Source: Streptacidiphilus sp041262165
Lineage (GTDB): Bacteria; Actinomycetota; Actinomycetes; Streptomycetales; Streptomycetaceae
DNA length: 64,000 nucleotides
Direction: 5' to 3'
Assembly (NCBI RefSeq): GCF_041262165.1
Contig: NZ_JBGCBY010000036.1
Coordinates: 1 to 64,000, forward strand
Position numbers and translations under genes: made by a program. Within the stretch, counting starts at the first letter, position 1; each line of letters begins with the position of its first letter. Below are positions 9,412 through 18,415 of this stretch, in pieces. The notes beneath the pieces are model-generated. The model saw nothing but the letters and a program-made list of their open reading frames with translations. It ran no database searches and was not told where the DNA came from.

Positions 9412-9921
9412 GTGATCACCACCGAACGTCTGCTGCTCAGTCCGGTCGACCCTGGGGCCGCGTGGGAGCTCGCGTACGGACAGGGCGGCGGGTGGTTGTG
9501 GCTCGGGGGAGGGCCGGGGGACGGCACGCGCGGGCTGGCCGGGATCGTCGCCCGGGCGGCCGAGGTCGGCTGGCACCGGCCGCCGTGGGGGCTGTACGTC
9601 CTGGTCCGCCGCGCTGACGCCGTCGCCGTCGGCAGCACCGGCTTCCATGGGCCGCCGGGCGGCGACGGCAGCGTCGAGATCGGCTACGACCTGGTTCCGG
9701 ACGCCCGTGGCCTCGGCTTCGCCACGGAGGCGGTCCGCGCGCTGGTGGGATACGCGTTCACCCACCCCGCCGTCCGCACGGTCCGGGCGGTGACCGCTCA
9801 GGACAACTCCCCGTCCCAGCGCGTGCTGATCCGGAGCGGCTTCACCCGTTCCGGCCTCGACAGCGAGGACGTCGACGGCCTAGTCCGATATCGAGTCGAC
9901 AGATATCGAGTCGACAGGTGA
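9412..9921 (+). CDS. GNAT family N-acetyltransferase
   Basis: A 169-residue RimJ/RimL-type acetyltransferase. ITTERLLLSPV is the family start; VEIGYDLVPDARGLGFATEAVRALVGYAF carries the acetyl-CoA-binding R/Q-x-x-G-x-A/G region, and VTAQDNSPSQRVLIRSGF is the usual C-terminal motif. GTG 9412. Its last residues (RYRVDRYRVDR) come from a perfect 15-bp duplication at 9887-9916, so the C-terminus has recently grown by 5 codons. Substrate unknown. It lies 9 nt before hrpA and may be co-transcribed with it. Confidence 0.85.
   Translation: MITTERLLLSPVDPGAAWELAYGQGGGWLWLGGGPGDGTRGLAGIVARAAEVGWHRPPWGLYVLVRRADAVAVGSTGFHGPPGGDGSVEIGYDLVPDARGLGFATEAVRALVGYAFTHPAVRTVRAVTAQDNSPSQRVLIRSGFTRSGLDSEDVDGLVRYRVDRYRVDR
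9887..9916 (+). repeat. Perfect 15-bp tandem duplication at a gene end
   Basis: GATATCGAGTCGACA occurs twice head to tail (9887-9901, 9902-9916), in frame, just before the stop codon of the GNAT gene. Confidence 0.9.
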
Positions 9922-9930
9922 GGGGGCGGC

Positions 9931-12900
9931 TTGCGTAGGCTGGGCAGTGCAATGGGTACCCCGCAGAGCTCAGCCGCCGTCGACTCCTCCGCAGTCGCCC
10001 CCTTCTCCCCCCGTCCGTCGGAGACCTCGGACGCCACCGAGACCCCTGCCGCACCGGCATCCAACGGTGCCGCGCCCGCGCGCCGCCCGCGCGGTGGGCG
10101 CTCGCGCGGCGGCGGACGCCGGAGCGAGGGTACGCGCGCGCCCGCAGGCACCGCGGGTAGGCCCAACGGTGGCCCGGCAAGCGGCTCTGAAGCTGGTTCC
10201 GCAACTGGTCCCGCTGACGGCCCCGCTGGTCGTCCCGGCGGTGCCCTCGGCGATCTCGTCGCCAGGCTGCCCGCGCTCTCCCTCCGCGACGAGGAACGTC
10301 TGGGCCGCCGCCTGGAGGGTCTGCGCAAGTTCCGCGAACCCGAGAAGCGCGAGCGCGCCCAGGCCGCCGTCGCCGCCGAGATCGACGCCGCCGAGCTGCG
10401 CCTCGCCGACCGCCGAGCGTCGATCCCGACCCCCACCTACCCGGAGTCGCTCCCGGTCAGCGCCCGCCGCGAGGACATCCTGGAAGCGATCCGCGAGAAC
10501 CAGGTCGTGATCATCGCCGGTGAGACCGGCTCCGGCAAGACGACCCAGATCCCCAAGATCTGCCTGGAACTCGGCCGCGGCGTACGCGGCCTGATCGGCC
10601 ACACCCAGCCCCGCCGGATCGCCGCCCGCACCGTCGCCGAGCGCGTCGCGGAGGAACTGCAGACCGAACTCGGCTCGACCGTGGGCTGGAAGGTCCGCTT
10701 CACCGACCAGGTCGGCCCGGACACCGCCGTCAAGGTGATGACCGACGGCATCCTGCTCGCCGAGATCCAGAACGACCGGCTGCTGCGCCAGTACGACACG
10801 CTGATCATCGACGAGGCCCACGAGCGCAGCCTGAACATCGACTTCATCCTCGGCTACCTCAAGCAACTCCTCCCCAAGCGCCCTGACCTCAAGCTCGTCA
10901 TCACCTCCGCGACCATCGACCCGGAGCGCTTCGCCGAGCACTTCGCCGACCCCGGCACCGGCGCGGCCGCCCCGATCATCGAGGTCTCCGGACGCACCTT
11001 CCCGGTCGAGGTCCGCTACCGCCCGATCATCGAGGAGGGCGACGAGGACGGCGAGGACGGCGGCGCGGACGGCATCGACCGCGACCGCGACCAGGTCCAG
11101 GCCATCTGCGACGCCGTGGACGAGCTCAGCCGCGAGGGCCAGGGCGACATCCTGGTCTTCCTCTCCGGCGAGCGCGAGATCCGCGACACGGCGGACGCCC
11201 TCGACAAGCTGAACCTCAGGTTCACCGAGGTGATCCCGCTCTACGCCCGGCTCTCCTCCGCCGAGCAGCACCGCGTTTTCCAGTCCCACAGCGGCCGCCG
11301 CATCGTCCTGGCCACCAACGTCGCCGAGACCTCGCTCACCGTTCCCGGCATCCGCTACGTCATCGACCCCGGCACGGCCAGGATCTCCCGCTACAGCCAC
11401 CGCACCAAGGTGCAGCGGCTGCCCATCGAGGCGGTCTCGCAGGCCAGCGCCAACCAGCGCAAGGGTCGCTGCGGCCGCACCTCCGACGGCATCTGCATCC
11501 GGCTGTACTCGGAGGAGGACTTCGTCTGCCGCCCCGAGTTCACCGACCCGGAGATCCTGCGCACCAACCTGGCCTCGGTCATTCTGCAGATGACCGCCGC
11601 CGGGCTGGGCGACATCGCCGCCTTCCCCTTCCTGGAGCCGCCGGACCGCCGCAACGTCAAGGACGGCGTCGACCTGCTCCAGGAGCTCGGCGCGCTGGAC
11701 ACCGGCACCAAGCAGAACCGCCTCACCCCGCTCGGCCGCAAGCTCTCCGCGCTGCCCGTCGACCCCCGCCTGGCCCGCATGGTCCTGGAGGCCGAACGCC
11801 ACGGCGTGGTCCGCGAGGTGATGGTCATCACCGCCGCGCTGTCCATCCAGGACCCGCGCGAGCGCCCGGTCGAGAAGCGCGCCCACGCCGACCAGTTGCA
11901 CGCCCGGTTCACCGATCCGACCTCGGATTTCCTGACCTACCTCAACCTCTGGCGCTATCTGAAGGACCGGCAGAAGGAGCTCTCCTCCAGCCAGTTCCGC
12001 CGGATGTGCAAGTCGGAGTTCCTCAACTACCTGCGGATACGCGAGTGGCAGGACATCGACGCGCAGCTGCGCCAGGTCGCCAAGTCCCTCGACATCGCCG
12101 TCGGCCACCCCGCCGACGAGGTCGACGGCGACGCGGTGCACCGCTCGCTCCTGGCCGGACTGCTCTCCCACATCGGCCTCAAGGACGCCGAGAAGCAGGA
12201 GTACTTCGGCGCCCGAAGCGCCAAGTTCGCGATCTTCCCCGGTTCCGCCCTCTTCAGGAAGACTCCCCGCTGGGTCATCGCGGCCGAGCTGGTCGAGACC
12301 TCCCGACTGTGGGCCCGCATCGCCGCCAAGGTCGAGCCCGAGTGGATCGAGGAACAGGCCCAGCACCTGCTCAAACGCAGCTACAGCGAGCCGCACTGGG
12401 AGAAGGACCGCGGCCAGGTCGTCGCCTTCGAGCGGGTGACCCTGTACGGCGTCACGCTCGTCGCCCAGCGCAAGGTCGGCTACGGCTCGATCGACCCGGA
12501 GCTGTCCCGCGAGCTGTTCATCCGGCGCGCCCTGGTCGAAGGCGAGTGGCGGACCCACCACCGCTTCTTCCATGACAACCGCAAGCTCCTGGACGAGGTC
12601 GAGGAGCTGGAGAACCGGGCCCGCCGCCGCGACATCCTGGTTGACGAGGAGACCCTGTTCGACTTCTACGACCAGCGGATCGCCTCCGACGTGGTCTCCG
12701 GCGCACACTTCGACAGCTGGTGGAAGAAGACCCACCGCACCCGCCCGGACCTGCTCACCTTCACCCCCGAGCTGCTGGTCAACGACAACGCAGCCAACGT
12801 CACCGAACGCGACTACCCCTCCGTGTGGCACCAGGGCGACCTGGCGCTCCCGCTCACCTACCAGTTCGAGCCCGGCGCGGAGGCGGACGGCGTGACCGTC

Positions 12901-14199
12901 CACATCCCGCTCACCCTGCTCAACCAGGTGCGGCCGACCGGCTTCGACTGGCAGATCCCGGGCCTGCGCGAGGACCTGGTCACCGCGCTGATCCGCTCGC
13001 TGCCCAAGGCACTGCGCCGCAACTTCGTCCCGGCCCCCGACTTCGCCAAGCGGCTGATGCACGGTCTGGGCGACCGCGACCCGGCGACCGCGTCGACCGA
13101 GGACAAGCCGCTGGTCGAACTGCTCGAATGGCAGCTGCACCACCTGCGCGGCATCCCCGTGCCGAGGGACAGCTGGAACTACGACGCCGTGCCCGACCAC
13201 CTCCGGATCACCTTCCGGGTCGTGGACGAGAAGAACCGGAAGCTCGGCGAGTCGAAGGACCTGGAGGGCCTCAAGCTCGACCTGAAGGCCCGCACCCAGG
13301 CCGCCATCGCCGAAGCGGCGGGCGGACTGGAGAAGCGCGGCCTCACCGACTGGACGATCGGCGAACTCCCGCACGCCTTCGCGCAGAAGCGCGGATCGCA
13401 GACCGTCAAGGGCTACCCCGCCCTGGTCGACGACGGCGACTCCGTCTCCGTCCGCCTCCTGGACACGCCCCGCGCCCAGCAGCGCGCGATGCTCGCCGGC
13501 ACCAGGCGCCTGCTGCTCCTGGGCGTCAGCTCACCCGTCAACTCGATCCAGTCCCGCCTCGGCAACGGTGCCAAACTGGCTCTCGCCGCCAGCCCGCACG
13601 GCAGCACCGAGGCGCTCTTCGCCGACTGCCTCGCGGCCGCCGCCGACAAGCTGATCGCCGACGCGGGCGGGCCGGCCTGGGACGAGGAGTCCTACACCCG
13701 CCTCCGCGATACCGTCCGCGCCGACCTCTACGACGTCACCGCCGACACCGTCGTGAAGACCGCGAACGTCCTCGCCGTGAACCACCGGATCGTCGAGCGG
13801 CTCAAGACCATCGGCAACAGCCTGGCCATGCTCACCGGCATCACGGACATCCGCGCCCAGCTCGCCGAACTGATCCACCCGGGCTTCGTGAGCGACACCA
13901 CCCACCGCCGCCTGCCGGACCTGCTCCGCTACCTCAAAGCGATCGAACGCCGACTGGTCAAGCTCCCCGAGGACCCGAACCGCGACCGCGACCGTACCGT
14001 CGCGATCATCCGCATGCAGGACGCGTACGCGGACCTGCTCGCCGCCCTTCCCCCCGAGCGCAGGGACGAGGAGGGCACGGTGCAGATCCGCTGGATGATC
14101 GAGGAGCTCCGGGTGAGCCTGTGGGCCCAGCCGCTCGGCACGCCCTACCCGGTGTCCGAGCAGCGCATCCTGCGGGCGATCGAGTCGCTCGGCGGCTAG
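9931..14199 (+). CDS. hrpA: ATP-dependent RNA helicase HrpA (DEAH box)
   Basis: A 1422-residue DEAH-box helicase, close to the usual HrpA size. After a low-complexity N-terminal tail rich in Pro/Ala/Arg/Gly (residues 1-130) come motif I GETGSGKTTQIPK (about 196), motif II DEAHERSLNIDF (about 293), motif III SAT, motif V ATNVAETSLTVPGIRYVIDPG and motif VI QRKGRCGRT, then the HA2/OB region and the long C-terminal DUF3418-type extension typical of HrpA. The enzyme unwinds RNA or ribosome-bound mRNA. TTG 9931 has an AGGGGG ribosome binding site; ATG 9952 is an alternative. Its stop shares the palindrome CTAG with the convergent MarR gene. Confidence 0.95.
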   Translation: MRRLGSAMGTPQSSAAVDSSAVAPFSPRPSETSDATETPAAPASNGAAPARRPRGGRSRGGGRRSEGTRAPAGTAGRPNGGPASGSEAGSATGPADGPAGRPGGALGDLVARLPALSLRDEERLGRRLEGLRKFREPEKRERAQAAVAAEIDAAELRLADRRASIPTPTYPESLPVSARREDILEAIRENQVVIIAGETGSGKTTQIPKICLELGRGVRGLIGHTQPRRIAARTVAERVAEELQTELGSTVGWKVRFTDQVGPDTAVKVMTDGILLAEIQNDRLLRQYDTLIIDEAHERSLNIDFILGYLKQLLPKRPDLKLVITSATIDPERFAEHFADPGTGAAAPIIEVSGRTFPVEVRYRPIIEEGDEDGEDGGADGIDRDRDQVQAICDAVDELSREGQGDILVFLSGEREIRDTADALDKLNLRFTEVIPLYARLSSAEQHRVFQSHSGRRIVLATNVAETSLTVPGIRYVIDPGTARISRYSHRTKVQRLPIEAVSQASANQRKGRCGRTSDGICIRLYSEEDFVCRPEFTDPEILRTNLASVILQMTAAGLGDIAAFPFLEPPDRRNVKDGVDLLQELGALDTGTKQNRLTPLGRKLSALPVDPRLARMVLEAERHGVVREVMVITAALSIQDPRERPVEKRAHADQLHARFTDPTSDFLTYLNLWRYLKDRQKELSSSQFRRMCKSEFLNYLRIREWQDIDAQLRQVAKSLDIAVGHPADEVDGDAVHRSLLAGLLSHIGLKDAEKQEYFGARSAKFAIFPGSALFRKTPRWVIAAELVETSRLWARIAAKVEPEWIEEQAQHLLKRSYSEPHWEKDRGQVVAFERVTLYGVTLVAQRKVGYGSIDPELSRELFIRRALVEGEWRTHHRFFHDNRKLLDEVEELENRARRRDILVDEETLFDFYDQRIASDVVSGAHFDSWWKKTHRTRPDLLTFTPELLVNDNAANVTERDYPSVWHQGDLALPLTYQFEPGAEADGVTVHIPLTLLNQVRPTGFDWQIPGLREDLVTALIRSLPKALRRNFVPAPDFAKRLMHGLGDRDPATASTEDKPLVELLEWQLHHLRGIPVPRDSWNYDAVPDHLRITFRVVDEKNRKLGESKDLEGLKLDLKARTQAAIAEAAGGLEKRGLTDWTIGELPHAFAQKRGSQTVKGYPALVDDGDSVSVRLLDTPRAQQRAMLAGTRRLLLLGVSSPVNSIQSRLGNGAKLALAASPHGSTEALFADCLAAAADKLIADAGGPAWDEESYTRLRDTVRADLYDVTADTVVKTANVLAVNHRIVERLKTIGNSLAMLTGITDIRAQLAELIHPGFVSDTTHRRLPDLLRYLKAIERRLVKLPEDPNRDRDRTVAIIRMQDAYADLLAALPPERRDEEGTVQIRWMIEELRVSLWAQPLGTPYPVSEQRILRAIESLGG

Positions 14200-14651
14200 C
14201 GCTGCTCCAGCACCGGCCGCAGTCGCGTCAGCAGTTCGTGCAGCACGACGCGCTCGTCCGGGCTGAGCAGGTCCAGCGCCTCGTGTGTCGTCTGCATGTC
14301 GTCGCGCACGGCGCTGATCGCAGCCCGGCCGGTCTCCGTGGCGACGACGGTCTTGATCCGCCGGTCGGTCGCGCTGACCTCGCGCCGCACCAGCCCGCGC
14401 AGCTCCAGCCGGTCCACCAGACCGGTCACGTTGGAGGCGTCGCACACCAGCTGCTCCGCGAGCCCGCGCATCGGCAACGGCTTGCGCACCAGCACCGCGA
14501 GCGCCTTCGCCTGGACGGACGTCAGACCGTGACGCGCGGCGACAGCGGCGAAGTCCTGGTAGTAGGCAGCCCCGATCGCCGCGAACTCCTCGATCAGGTG
14601 TGCCTTCGTCGGAACGGTCGCAGTGGTGGTGGGCGGGGTGGGACTACTCAT
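14196..14651 (-). CDS. MarR family transcriptional regulator
   Basis: A 151-residue winged-helix repressor: GLTSVQAKALAVLVRKPLPM, then MRGLAEQLVCDASNVTGLVDRLELRGLVRRE (recognition helix and wing, about residues 58-90) and TDRRIKTVVAT, the wing with the family Asp-Arg pair. It is convergent with hrpA and divergent from the membrane protein gene at 14792. An inverted repeat (TTGA-5-TCAA, 14675-14687) 24 bp before its start is a plausible autoregulatory operator. Ligand unknown. Confidence 0.9.
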   Translation of the reverse strand: MSSPTPPTTTATVPTKAHLIEEFAAIGAAYYQDFAAVAARHGLTSVQAKALAVLVRKPLPMRGLAEQLVCDASNVTGLVDRLELRGLVRREVSATDRRIKTVVATETGRAAISAVRDDMQTTHEALDLLSPDERVVLHELLTRLRPVLEQR

Positions 14652-14674
14652 GGCCGCAATGATACCCAGAGAAC

Positions 14675-14687
14675 TTGACTACATCAA
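14675..14687. promoter_or_regulatory. Inverted repeat in the MarR promoter
   Basis: TTGACTACATCAA is a 4-5-4 inverted repeat in a locally AT-rich stretch between the MarR start (14651) and the divergent membrane gene (14792). MarR autoregulation is typical of the family; the assignment here is inferred. Confidence 0.4.
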
Positions 14688-14791
14688 CTATTCATGGTGG
14701 CAGCCATTCCGCCCGCCCTGTCCCCCACCCTGACCGGGGTCCCGCCCAGGGCGCATACTCTCCTCTGCACCATCGCCCGAGGGGGAGCCGG

Positions 14792-15817
14792 ATGAGTAAC
14801 ACCTGGAGCGTGCTCGCGGCCGGATGCGAGCGCCGCTGGCGCCGCTACCGCTGGTGGCTGCTGCAGGTCCTGGTCGGCGTCCCCGGCGTCGTGCTCCTCG
14901 CGCACCGCACCGGGACACCCGACAGCGGCCCGCTGTCCAAGCTGTGGCACGACTCCAGCGGCGTCTTCTTCGTCCTCGCCGCCACGCTGCGGGTGTGGCG
15001 GGCCCCCGAGGAGGGCCTGCCCGACCCGCTGCGCATCCGCGAGCTGCACCGCAAGGTCTTCCTGCGGGCCGGCACCGTGTTGCTGCTCGGCGCGACACTG
15101 GGGCTCGTCGCCGACCGCTACTTCACCTGGCAGCGGCACGACCCCACCGCCCGCACCGCCTCCCTCTGCGCCGTGCTCCTGCTGTTCGCCTCGCCGGTGC
15201 CGCCCCTGCTCGACCCGCTCGTCTGGCGGCTCTGGCCCGAGCCGCTCCGCCGGAGCGTCCGGGTAGCCCGCGCCGCCGAGGAGACGGGCAAGGCGTTCCC
15301 GTTCGCGAATCCGCTCAGTTTCGACCCCGACCGGGGCGCCTTCGGGCGACCGAAGCCGGTCTATGAGCACCCCGGCGGCAAACCCTCGCGCACAGCCTGC
15401 TCGACCCGTGCCAAGAACCGTCGCAAGCCCGGACGCTCCACTCTCCACTGGGACGGCCGCCGACTGGCCGTCAGCGACCCGAAGGGGCACACCAGCACGA
15501 TCCCGATCGCGGGCCGCCCCGCGCCGAGCGGCCCCAGCGACCCGCGCCTGAGACCCGCCGCCGAACTGGTCTGGCTCAGCCATGGCTCCCGCCCCTACCA
15601 GAGCAGGGGCGCCACGCTGCTGCTGCTCGACGCGGACGGCTACCGCTTCCTCGCCCTCACCGGCATGACCTTCAGCGCCAATGCCGCGGCCCAGGTCGCC
15701 CGAGCGGCCGGCCTCGCCTTCGCCAGCTACGACCTCGGCTACGCCAACGAGACCTACTCCGCCCTTCTCAACCGCCTGTTCCCACGCCGCGGGCGCGTCG
15801 TCACGCTCAACTCCTGA
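14792..15817 (+). CDS. Membrane-anchored hypothetical protein
   Basis: A 341-residue protein starting at ATG 14792 with GGGGGAG upstream. The N-terminal half has about four hydrophobic segments: LLQVLVGVPGVVLLAH, SSGVFFVLAATLRVW, VLLLGATLGLVAD, and ASLCAVLLLFASPVPPLLD. The C-terminal half is soluble, with a basic linker (RTACSTRAKNRRKPGRSTLHWDGRR) and an alpha/beta stretch (TLLLLDADGYRFLALTGMTFS). I recognise no family. The C-terminal part is probably cytoplasmic because the linker is positive. Transcribed away from MarR. Confidence 0.75.
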   Translation: MSNTWSVLAAGCERRWRRYRWWLLQVLVGVPGVVLLAHRTGTPDSGPLSKLWHDSSGVFFVLAATLRVWRAPEEGLPDPLRIRELHRKVFLRAGTVLLLGATLGLVADRYFTWQRHDPTARTASLCAVLLLFASPVPPLLDPLVWRLWPEPLRRSVRVARAAEETGKAFPFANPLSFDPDRGAFGRPKPVYEHPGGKPSRTACSTRAKNRRKPGRSTLHWDGRRLAVSDPKGHTSTIPIAGRPAPSGPSDPRLRPAAELVWLSHGSRPYQSRGATLLLLDADGYRFLALTGMTFSANAAAQVARAAGLAFASYDLGYANETYSALLNRLFPRRGRVVTLNS

Positions 15818-15915
15818 CCACGCTCGGCCCCGCACCCGTGTCGGCTTGACTTCGAGCGCACTCCAACCGGCAGGGTAGGGAGGGAACCCGCAGCCACACG
15901 AGGAGAGCAGCGACG

Positions 15916-16884
15916 ATGCGTACCACCACACTCGGCAGCAGTGGCCCGCAGGTCGGGGCGGTAGGACTCGGCTGCATGGGCATGACCCATGCCTACGACC
16001 CGGCCGGCCGCGACGACGACACCTCTGTTGCCGTCATCCGGCAGGCGGTCGACCTCGGGGTCACCCTCATCGACACCGCCGACGTCTACGGCCCGTTCAC
16101 CAACGAGGAGTTGGTGGGTCGGGCGCTCGCGGGCGGGCTGCGCGAGCAGGTCGTGCTGGCGACCAAGGTCGGGCTGACGTACGACGGCGGCAATCTTGCC
16201 CAGGGCGGGCAGCTGGTGCGCAACGGCCGCCCGGAGTACGTGCGGCAGGCCATCGACGCCAGCCTGCGCCGCCTCGGGACGGACCACGTCGACCTGTACC
16301 AGCTGCACCGGATCGACCCCGAGGTCCCGGTCGAGGAGACCTGGGGTGCCCTCGCCGAGGCGGTGACCGCCGGGAAGGCCCGCCGGATCGGTCTGTCGGA
16401 GGTGTCCGTGGACGAGATCCGCCGCGCCCAGTCGGTGCACCCGGTGGCGTCGGTCCAGTCGGAGCTCTCCCTGTGGACCCGCGACCCGCTGACGGAGGTG
16501 CTGCCGTACTGCGAGAGCGAGGGCATCGCCTTCCTCCCGTTCTCCCCGCTGGGGCGCGGCTTCCTCACCGGGAGCATCGCCTCCACGGACGACCTCCCGG
16601 CGGACGACTGGCGTCGTACGCTCCCCCGCTTCCAGGCCGAGGCACTCGCCGCCAACCAGGCGCTGGTGGACGCGGTGCGCGCGATCGCGGAGCGGCACGG
16701 GGCGACGCCGGCCCAGGTCGCACTGGCCTGGGTGCTGGCGCAGGGCCGGTACGTCGTGCCGATCCCCGGCACCAAGACGCCGAAGTACCTCGCCGACAAC
16801 GCGGGTGCGGCTGGTCTGACGCTGACGGCGGAGGATCTGGCCCGGCTCGACGCACTTCCCGCGCCCACCGGGGAGCGCTACTGA
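15916..16884 (+). CDS. Aldo/keto reductase
   Basis: A 322-residue NADPH-dependent oxidoreductase of the AKR13-like group (yeast YakC type). The catalytic tetrad is visible: Asp in TLIDTADVYGPFTNEELVG, Tyr of that DVYG motif, Lys in VVLATKVGLTYD, and His in DLYQLHRID. C-terminal GTKTPKYLADNAGAAGL is the NADP-binding loop. GAGGAG sits before ATG 15916. It reduces aldehydes or ketones; the substrate is not evident and neighbours give no clue. Confidence 0.93.
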   Translation: MRTTTLGSSGPQVGAVGLGCMGMTHAYDPAGRDDDTSVAVIRQAVDLGVTLIDTADVYGPFTNEELVGRALAGGLREQVVLATKVGLTYDGGNLAQGGQLVRNGRPEYVRQAIDASLRRLGTDHVDLYQLHRIDPEVPVEETWGALAEAVTAGKARRIGLSEVSVDEIRRAQSVHPVASVQSELSLWTRDPLTEVLPYCESEGIAFLPFSPLGRGFLTGSIASTDDLPADDWRRTLPRFQAEALAANQALVDAVRAIAERHGATPAQVALAWVLAQGRYVVPIPGTKTPKYLADNAGAAGLTLTAEDLARLDALPAPTGERY

Positions 16885-16987
16885 CGGGAGGTCATAAGCC
16901 GTCCTCGCCCGCTGGAACCCGACTGGGCCGTGCCGCGTCACAACAGCACAGGACTACAGCAGTCAGGTTGACCAGGGGGTGGCCTCG

Positions 16988-17182
16988 ATGACGCAGGACG
17001 TATGGCTGGTCGATGGGGCGTCGGACGCGTCCGCGCCGCCGATGGACGGCAGGCCGGGCCGGCGGCGGATCACGGTCGTCGTCGTGCTCGCGTCGCTGCT
17101 GGCGCTGGCCGGGCTGGCCGTCGGCGCGGTGCTGTTCCTCGCTCCGAGTGCCTCCGCTGTCGGCGGCTGCGGCGGCGGGTGA
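16988..17182 (+). CDS. Small single-pass membrane protein
   Basis: A 64-residue protein with a polar N-terminus (MTQDVWLVDGASDASAPP), a basic stretch GRPGRRR and one hydrophobic helix ITVVVVLASLLALAGLAVGAV, ending SAVGGCGGG. ATG 16988 has AGGGGG 8 nt upstream; a GTG at 16979 is possible. The layout fits an N-in/C-out anchor. Function unknown. Confidence 0.55.
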   Translation: MTQDVWLVDGASDASAPPMDGRPGRRRITVVVVLASLLALAGLAVGAVLFLAPSASAVGGCGGG

Positions 17183-17194
17183 CCTGACCGGCGG

Positions 17195-18235
17195 TCAGCC
17201 GCTGCGCCCCAGCAGGTACGGCAGCCGTCGGCCGAGGAACCGGCGCGGGAAGTCCTCCCGCAGCCGCCACAGCCCGGCGTCGACCACGAAGTGCGACATC
17301 ACCACGCCCAGGTACGCGCCGTACACCGCGCGGGCGGGGGCGGCGCCGGTGTGCAGGTGCGAGGCGAGGTTGAGGGCGAGCCCCAGGATCAGGCCGATGT
17401 TCACCAGCACCGCCAGCGAGATCAGCCGGCCCTGGCGCCGCCCGAACCGCGGCGACTCGCCGCCGCCCGCGACCAGACCGACGATGAGCAGGTACTGGTA
17501 CCCGTGGGCGGCGGTCAGCCCGGCGACAGCCGCGTACGGCGAGTCGAACAGGAACACCGGCAGGAAGAACGCCAGCGAGGTGAGATAGACCCCGGCCACC
17601 GCGGCCGGCCGGGAAGTGCGCGGGCGGCGCAGCAGTTGGACCGCTCCGTACCCGGCGGCCAGCGCGTACGCCGCGGCTGCGAGCGGAAAGAGCGGCGCGA
17701 GCCGTGGCGCGCCGGTGAGTTGCAGCAGCGCGGGGTGGCTGAGCAGCCCGGCCGTCCCGGCGAGGCCGGTGGCGGTGATGGCGAGGCGCTCTCCCGGGCG
17801 CAGCGGACCGCAGCGGTACGCGGCGGAGGCGAGCGCCGCCAGGCCCAGGTTCTGCTTCTGGAAGTGGAAGAACTGCCAGGCGAAGAAGGCCAGCAGGAGC
17901 AGCGCGAAGGGCCGTACCGGGACCAGCGCTCCGAGCAGGGCCATCCCCGCGATCAGCGCGAGCGGTGCCAGCAGGTACCGGCCGGGGTTCTCGCGCAGAT
18001 GCCCTCGCACCTCGGGCACGGTGTAGAACCAGGCGGTCGTGGCGACGTGCACGGACGAGCCGAGGAACAGCAGGCCGCCGAGCGCCGGCCCGGGTGCGGT
18101 GCTGCCGGGGGGCGGCGCCAGGAGCACGGCGCCGACCAGCGAGCCGAGGGTGAGCAGGAGCGTGCCGACCAGCCAGGCGCCGCGCAGCGCGGCCCCGCGG
18201 GACGGGCTCGACGGTATCGGTACGGCTGCTGACAT
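17195..18235 (-). CDS. Multi-pass membrane protein with conserved intramembrane His
   Basis: A 346-residue integral membrane protein with about 8-9 hydrophobic helices. His residues sit in or beside helices: LGSSVHVATTAWFY, AWQFFHFQKQNLGL, LTAAHGYQYLLI, LNLASHLHTG and MSHFVVDAGLWRLRED. The last motif resembles an H-x-x-x-D-x-x-x-W-R signature that I recall from uncharacterised bacterial membrane proteins, possibly metal-binding oxidases or desaturase-like proteins. ATG 18235 was chosen because the upstream part of the frame is polar and family-less. Convergent with the small membrane gene. Function not assigned. Confidence 0.8.
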   Translation of the reverse strand: MSAAVPIPSSPSRGAALRGAWLVGTLLLTLGSLVGAVLLAPPPGSTAPGPALGGLLFLGSSVHVATTAWFYTVPEVRGHLRENPGRYLLAPLALIAGMALLGALVPVRPFALLLLAFFAWQFFHFQKQNLGLAALASAAYRCGPLRPGERLAITATGLAGTAGLLSHPALLQLTGAPRLAPLFPLAAAAYALAAGYGAVQLLRRPRTSRPAAVAGVYLTSLAFFLPVFLFDSPYAAVAGLTAAHGYQYLLIVGLVAGGGESPRFGRRQGRLISLAVLVNIGLILGLALNLASHLHTGAAPARAVYGAYLGVVMSHFVVDAGLWRLREDFPRRFLGRRLPYLLGRSG

Positions 18236-18415
18236 CGCGCCAGCATAGGCGCTGGCCCGATCAGGGATCCGCCGCCGCCCGAAGGTAGGCAACCAGTAAG
18301 AGCAGGCGGCCTTCCCGGTGCGTTCATCTTTCTTATCCCTTCAGTACATTCTCAGCGACTACTCATGACGCGAGCACCCCACCATGCCTGCACCATGAGT
18401 TACCTGGAGAGCCCC

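Noticed and set aside
9970..13374. 1134-codon minus-strand frame opposite hrpA
   Set aside because: Pure antisense shadow of a conserved helicase; repetitive Val/Leu/Gly/Asp composition.
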